Origin: JAGNZR01 sp051648485
GTDB taxonomy: Bacteria > Fusobacteriota > Fusobacteriia > Fusobacteriales > Fusobacteriaceae
Reading direction: 5' to 3'
Length of the DNA: 9,426 nucleotides
Assembly (NCBI GenBank): GCA_051648485.1
Contig: JBOFFH010000064.1
Span: forward strand, 1 to 9,426
Part shown: one piece after another, positions 7,479 to 9,426 of the stretch
Position numbering within the stretch: the first letter of the stretch is position 1
How the letters are laid out: every line of letters begins with the position of its first letter
The notes under the pieces: generated by a model
The model's input: only the letters and a program-made list of their open reading frames with translations
What the model was told of the DNA's origin: nothing
Database searches by the model: none
Position numbers and translations under genes: made by a program

Positions 7479-8194
7479 TGAGATTAAATGGAAGAACAGT
7501 TGACCAGCTTAGAGAAATAAAAGTAACAAAAGATTTTAATATACATGCTGAAGGATCAGTATTAATTGAATTTGGACACACAAGAGTAATATGTACAGCT
7601 ACAATTTCAGACAAAGTACCACCATTTCTTAGAAACAAAGGAAAAGGATGGCTTACAGCTGAATATAGCATGATACCTCGTGCTACAGGAGATCGTAACC
7701 AAAGAGAAGCCTCTAAAGGAAAACTTGGTGGACGTACAATGGAAATTCAAAGACTTATAGGGCGTGCTCTTCGTGCTGCTATAGATTTAGAAAAACTAGG
7801 AGAACGTACAATAACTATTGACTGTGATGTAATTCAAGCTGATGGTGGAACTCGTACAACTTCTATAACAGGAGGATATATAGCTCTTGCTTTAGGAATA
7901 AACAAACTTTTAAAAGCTGGAACTTTAAAGGAAAATCCTTTAAAACCAAATGTTGCTGCAATCAGTGTAGGAATAGTAGGAGGAATGGCTGTTTTAGATT
8001 TGGATTACCTGGAAGATTCAGCTGCTGAAGTTGATATGAACGTTATTATGAACGCTGCTGGAGAGTATGTAGAGGTTCAAGGTACAGGAGAAGAATCAAC
8101 TTATACTCGTAAACAACTCGATCAGTTATTAGATTTAGCAGAAAAAGGAATAGATCAAATAATAGCTTTACAAAATAGTATAATTGAGGGGTAA
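7478..8194 (+). CDS. rph: Ribonuclease PH
   Basis: RNase PH is a phosphate-dependent 3' exoribonuclease that trims tRNA precursors and helps degrade structured RNA, acting as a hexameric ring in the cytoplasm. The 238-residue protein has the family length. It shows LTAEYSMIPRATGDRNQRE (59-77), GGRTMEIQRLIGRALR (84-99), GGTRTTSITGGY (123-134) and EDSAAEVDMNVIM (179-191). Arg86 and Arg126 correspond to the substrate and phosphate arginines, and Asp180 and Asp186 are the likely metal-binding acids. AAGGAG at 7465-7470 precedes the ATG by seven bases, and the ATG shares one base with the msbA stop. Arginine codons are odd: 8 of 15 are CGT, all from residue 68 on, while msbA has 2 CGT among about 20. 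The gene ends in a one-base overlap with rdgB. It is intact, unlike the frameshifted rph of E. coli K-12. Confidence 0.97.
   Translation: MRLNGRTVDQLREIKVTKDFNIHAEGSVLIEFGHTRVICTATISDKVPPFLRNKGKGWLTAEYSMIPRATGDRNQREASKGKLGGRTMEIQRLIGRALRAAIDLEKLGERTITIDCDVIQADGGTRTTSITGGYIALALGINKLLKAGTLKENPLKPNVAAISVGIVGGMAVLDLDYLEDSAAEVDMNVIMNAAGEYVEVQGTGEESTYTRKQLDQLLDLAEKGIDQIIALQNSIIEG
8186..8191 (+). promoter_or_regulatory. Ribosome binding site before the tandem ATG ATG of rdgB
   Basis: GAGGGG sits inside the last codons of rph. Its end is only two bases from the first ATG (8194) but five from the second (8197). The second ATG therefore has the better spacing and gives MQKIFLATKN, like other family members. 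The first fits the TAATG overlap with the rph stop, and translating ribosomes could re-initiate there. Confidence 0.6.
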
Positions 8195-8784
8195 TGATGC
8201 AAAAGATATTTTTGGCCACTAAAAACAAAAAAAAGATTGAAGAGATAAAAGCTATATTTTTAGGATTGGATGTGCAATTAATTTCGATATTAGATGGAAT
8301 AGAAATTCCGGAAGTAGTGGAAGATAAGGAAACATTCGAAGAAAACAGTGCCAAAAAAGCTTTGGAAATTGCAAAATATCTGAATATTGTGACAATAGCT
8401 GATGATTCAGGGCTTTGTGTTGAAGCACTGAATGGAGCTCCTGGTGTTTATTCGGCTCGTTTTTCCGGAGAAAACGCCACAGATAAGGGTAACAATGAAA
8501 AACTTTTAACTGAAATGGAAAATATTGAAAATAGAAAAGCTTATTTTGTATCGGTGATAACGTTGGCTAAACCGGATGGTGCAATTTATCAATACAGGGG
8601 CGAACTAATGGGAGAAATACTCACTGAAAGCAGAGGACATGGTGGTTTTGGCTATGACCCATTATTTTATATTCATGAGTACGATACCAGTTTAGCACAA
8701 ATGGGAACAGAAAAAAATGCTATCAGTCATAGAGCTGTGGCATTGAATAAATTAGCGGCAGATTTAAGGAAAATATTGGCATAA
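8194..8784 (+). CDS. rdgB: dITP/XTP pyrophosphatase (RdgB/HAM1 family)
   Basis: RdgB hydrolyses non-canonical purine triphosphates (dITP, ITP, XTP) to monophosphates plus pyrophosphate, keeping deaminated bases out of DNA and RNA. The 196-residue protein is of normal length. It shows the N-terminal nucleotide loop FLATKNKKKIEEI (6-18), FEENSAKKA (48-56), ADDSGL (69-74, catalytic Asp71 equal to E. coli Asp69), GAPGVYSARFSGENATD (81-97), GHGGFGYDPLF (148-158) and the purine-binding EKNAISHR (173-180). The usual TGN of the first loop is TKN here (9-11). Two ATG codons in tandem could start the gene; 8197 has the better ribosome-site spacing and would shorten the protein by one residue. It overlaps rph by one base, so the two are almost surely co-translated. 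A hairpin follows the stop. Confidence 0.96.
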   Translation: MMQKIFLATKNKKKIEEIKAIFLGLDVQLISILDGIEIPEVVEDKETFEENSAKKALEIAKYLNIVTIADDSGLCVEALNGAPGVYSARFSGENATDKGNNEKLLTEMENIENRKAYFVSVITLAKPDGAIYQYRGELMGEILTESRGHGGFGYDPLFYIHEYDTSLAQMGTEKNAISHRAVALNKLAADLRKILA

Positions 8785-8800
8785 AATACATTGAGGTTGT

Positions 8801-8831
8801 AAGAACTGAGTAAAATCCTTGCTTAGTTCTT
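8801..8831 (+). terminator. Hairpin between rdgB and hslU, possible weak terminator or attenuator
   Basis: Arms AAGAACTGAG (8801-8810) and CTTAGTTCTT (8822-8831) pair over ten positions with one G-U, around an 11-base loop. Only three pairs are G-C, and the T tract is short (TTTT at 8830-8833, partly in the stem, then C), so intrinsic termination would be weak. Its end lies 24 bases before the hslU ATG, leaving no room for a separate promoter after it. Partial termination, mRNA processing or 3'-end protection are all possible. Confidence 0.45.
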
Positions 8832-8842
8832 TTCATATTTAT

Positions 8843-8848
8843 GGAGAG
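8843..8848 (+). promoter_or_regulatory. Ribosome binding site that decides the hslU start
   Basis: GGAGAG lies seven bases before the ATG at 8856. An in-frame ATG at 8841 would overlap this site and has no ribosome site of its own, so 8856 is preferred. It gives MEKNLTPKKIV, which fits the usual HslU N-terminus. Confidence 0.75.
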
Positions 8849-8855
8849 TGGAAAA

Positions 8856-9426
8856 ATGGAAAAAAATTTAACACCGAAAAAAATAGTTGAAGAATTGGAT
8901 AAGTACATAATTTCGCAAGAAGAAGCTAAAAAAAGTGTGGCCATCTCTTTAAGAAACAGACATAGAAGAAAAATGATAGAAGATTGTGAAATGAGAATGG
9001 AAATTACTCCTAAAAATATAATATTAATAGGAAGTACAGGTGTAGGAAAAACTGAGATAGCTAGAAGATTGGCAAAAATAGTGGATGCTCCATTTATAAA
9101 AGTAGAAGCCACTAAATATACAGAAGTAGGATATGTAGGAAAAGATGTAGAGTCGATTATAAAAGATTTGGCCAATATAACTTTTAAAAATTTAAAAGAT
9201 AAAAAAATAGAATCTTTAAAAGAAAACTATTATGAAGCAACCATAGAAGAGTTGGCAAAAATTCATAGGCCTTATGACGTTTTAAATGATGAGATGAAAA
9301 AAAATATAATTCATGAAATAAAATCAGGAGATTTGGATGATGTAGAGATAGAGCTCGAGATCCTTAAACATAAAACAACTCACGGAGATATGTCACTCAT
9401 GAATAATGATGATGTTAAGTCGATAA
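8856..9426 (+). CDS. hslU: ATP-dependent protease ATPase subunit HslU (ClpY), 3' end cut off by window
   Basis: HslU is the AAA+ unfoldase that feeds substrates to the HslV peptidase. 190 codons are visible and the frame is still open at the window end; the full protein should be about 440 residues. Motifs match closely: LTPKKIVEELDKYIISQEEAKKS-type N-terminus (5-27), SLRNRHRR (31-38), TPKNI (51-55), Walker A GSTGVGKTE (59-67, usually GPTGVGKT), APFIKVEATKYTEVGYVG (78-95) with the GYVG pore loop at 92-95, then KDVESIIKDL. From about residue 108 the sequence enters the less conserved I-domain. Walker B and the C-terminal HslV-contacting tail lie beyond the window. ClpX is excluded by the absent zinc-binding domain and by the I-domain. 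The gene normally in front, hslV, is absent; rdgB takes its place. Visible arginines are all AGA or AGG. Confidence 0.95.
   Translation, partial: MEKNLTPKKIVEELDKYIISQEEAKKSVAISLRNRHRRKMIEDCEMRMEITPKNIILIGSTGVGKTEIARRLAKIVDAPFIKVEATKYTEVGYVGKDVESIIKDLANITFKNLKDKKIESLKENYYEATIEELAKIHRPYDVLNDEMKKNIIHEIKSGDLDDVEIELEILKHKTTHGDMSLMNNDDVKSI

Noticed and set aside
8791..8816. Possible hslU promoter: TTGAGG and TAAAAT
   Set aside because: The spacer is only 14 bases, too short for a standard sigma-70 type promoter, and the -10 box lies in the hairpin loop region.
8841..8843. In-frame ATG as an earlier hslU start
   Set aside because: It overlaps the GGAG ribosome site for 8856 and has no ribosome site of its own.
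8723..9175. Reverse-strand open frame of 150 codons over the rdgB end and hslU start
   Set aside because: It covers the conserved HslU N-terminus including Walker A, which is real on the + strand; the hydrophobic look comes from antisense of Lys/Glu codons.
1..9426. A hidden defence, mobile or otherwise novel system
   Set aside because: Every substantial + strand frame belongs to a well-known housekeeping or lipid A family, gaps are at most 71 bases, and I saw no repeats, insertion-sequence ends or CRISPR-like spacing.

Overview
The window is an A+T-rich stretch in which every recognisable gene lies on the + strand and almost no base is non-coding. It carries lipid A genes (lpxC, fabZ, lpxA, lpxI, lpxB and an MsbA-type ABC transporter), so the host has an outer membrane with lipopolysaccharide. 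The low GC, AGA-dominated arginine codons, strong Shine-Dalgarno sites and the use of LpxI instead of LpxH suggest a low-GC diderm. Fusobacteriota is my first guess; a diderm Firmicute such as Negativicutes or Halanaerobiales is the main alternative. This placement is an inference from gene content, not from any database comparison.

Layout, left to right: the 3' part of a UvrD/PcrA-type DNA helicase gene (1-1731, its start lies before the window); lpxC (1742-2569); a 50-base spacer; fabZ (2620-3045); lpxA with a TTG start (3068-3847); lpxI (3847-4644); lpxB (4648-5730); msbA (5727-7478); rph (7478-8194); rdgB (8194-8784); a 71-base spacer with a 10-bp hairpin; and the 5' part of hslU (8856 to the window end). 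From lpxA to rdgB the genes overlap by 1 to 4 bases or are 3 bases apart, so transcription as one unit with translational coupling is very likely. No gene-free stretch exceeds 71 bases.

Functionally, the middle block covers successive steps of the Raetz pathway. LpxA acylates UDP-GlcNAc, LpxC removes the acetyl group, LpxI hydrolyses UDP-2,3-diacylglucosamine to lipid X, and LpxB joins lipid X to UDP-2,3-diacylglucosamine to give the disaccharide. MsbA would later flip the finished core-lipid A. FabZ shares the 3-hydroxyacyl-ACP pool with LpxA. LpxD, LpxK and the Kdo enzymes are not in the window. The flanking genes are housekeeping: DNA repair helicase, tRNA 3' processing (RNase PH), nucleotide-pool cleaning (RdgB) and a protease ATPase (HslU).

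I found no mobile element, CRISPR array, RNA gene, phage gene or unrecognised system. The points worth a second look are modest: an LpxC without the usual C-terminal tail, altered LpxB motifs, hslU without hslV in front of it, a hairpin just before hslU, and an arginine codon pattern peculiar to rph.
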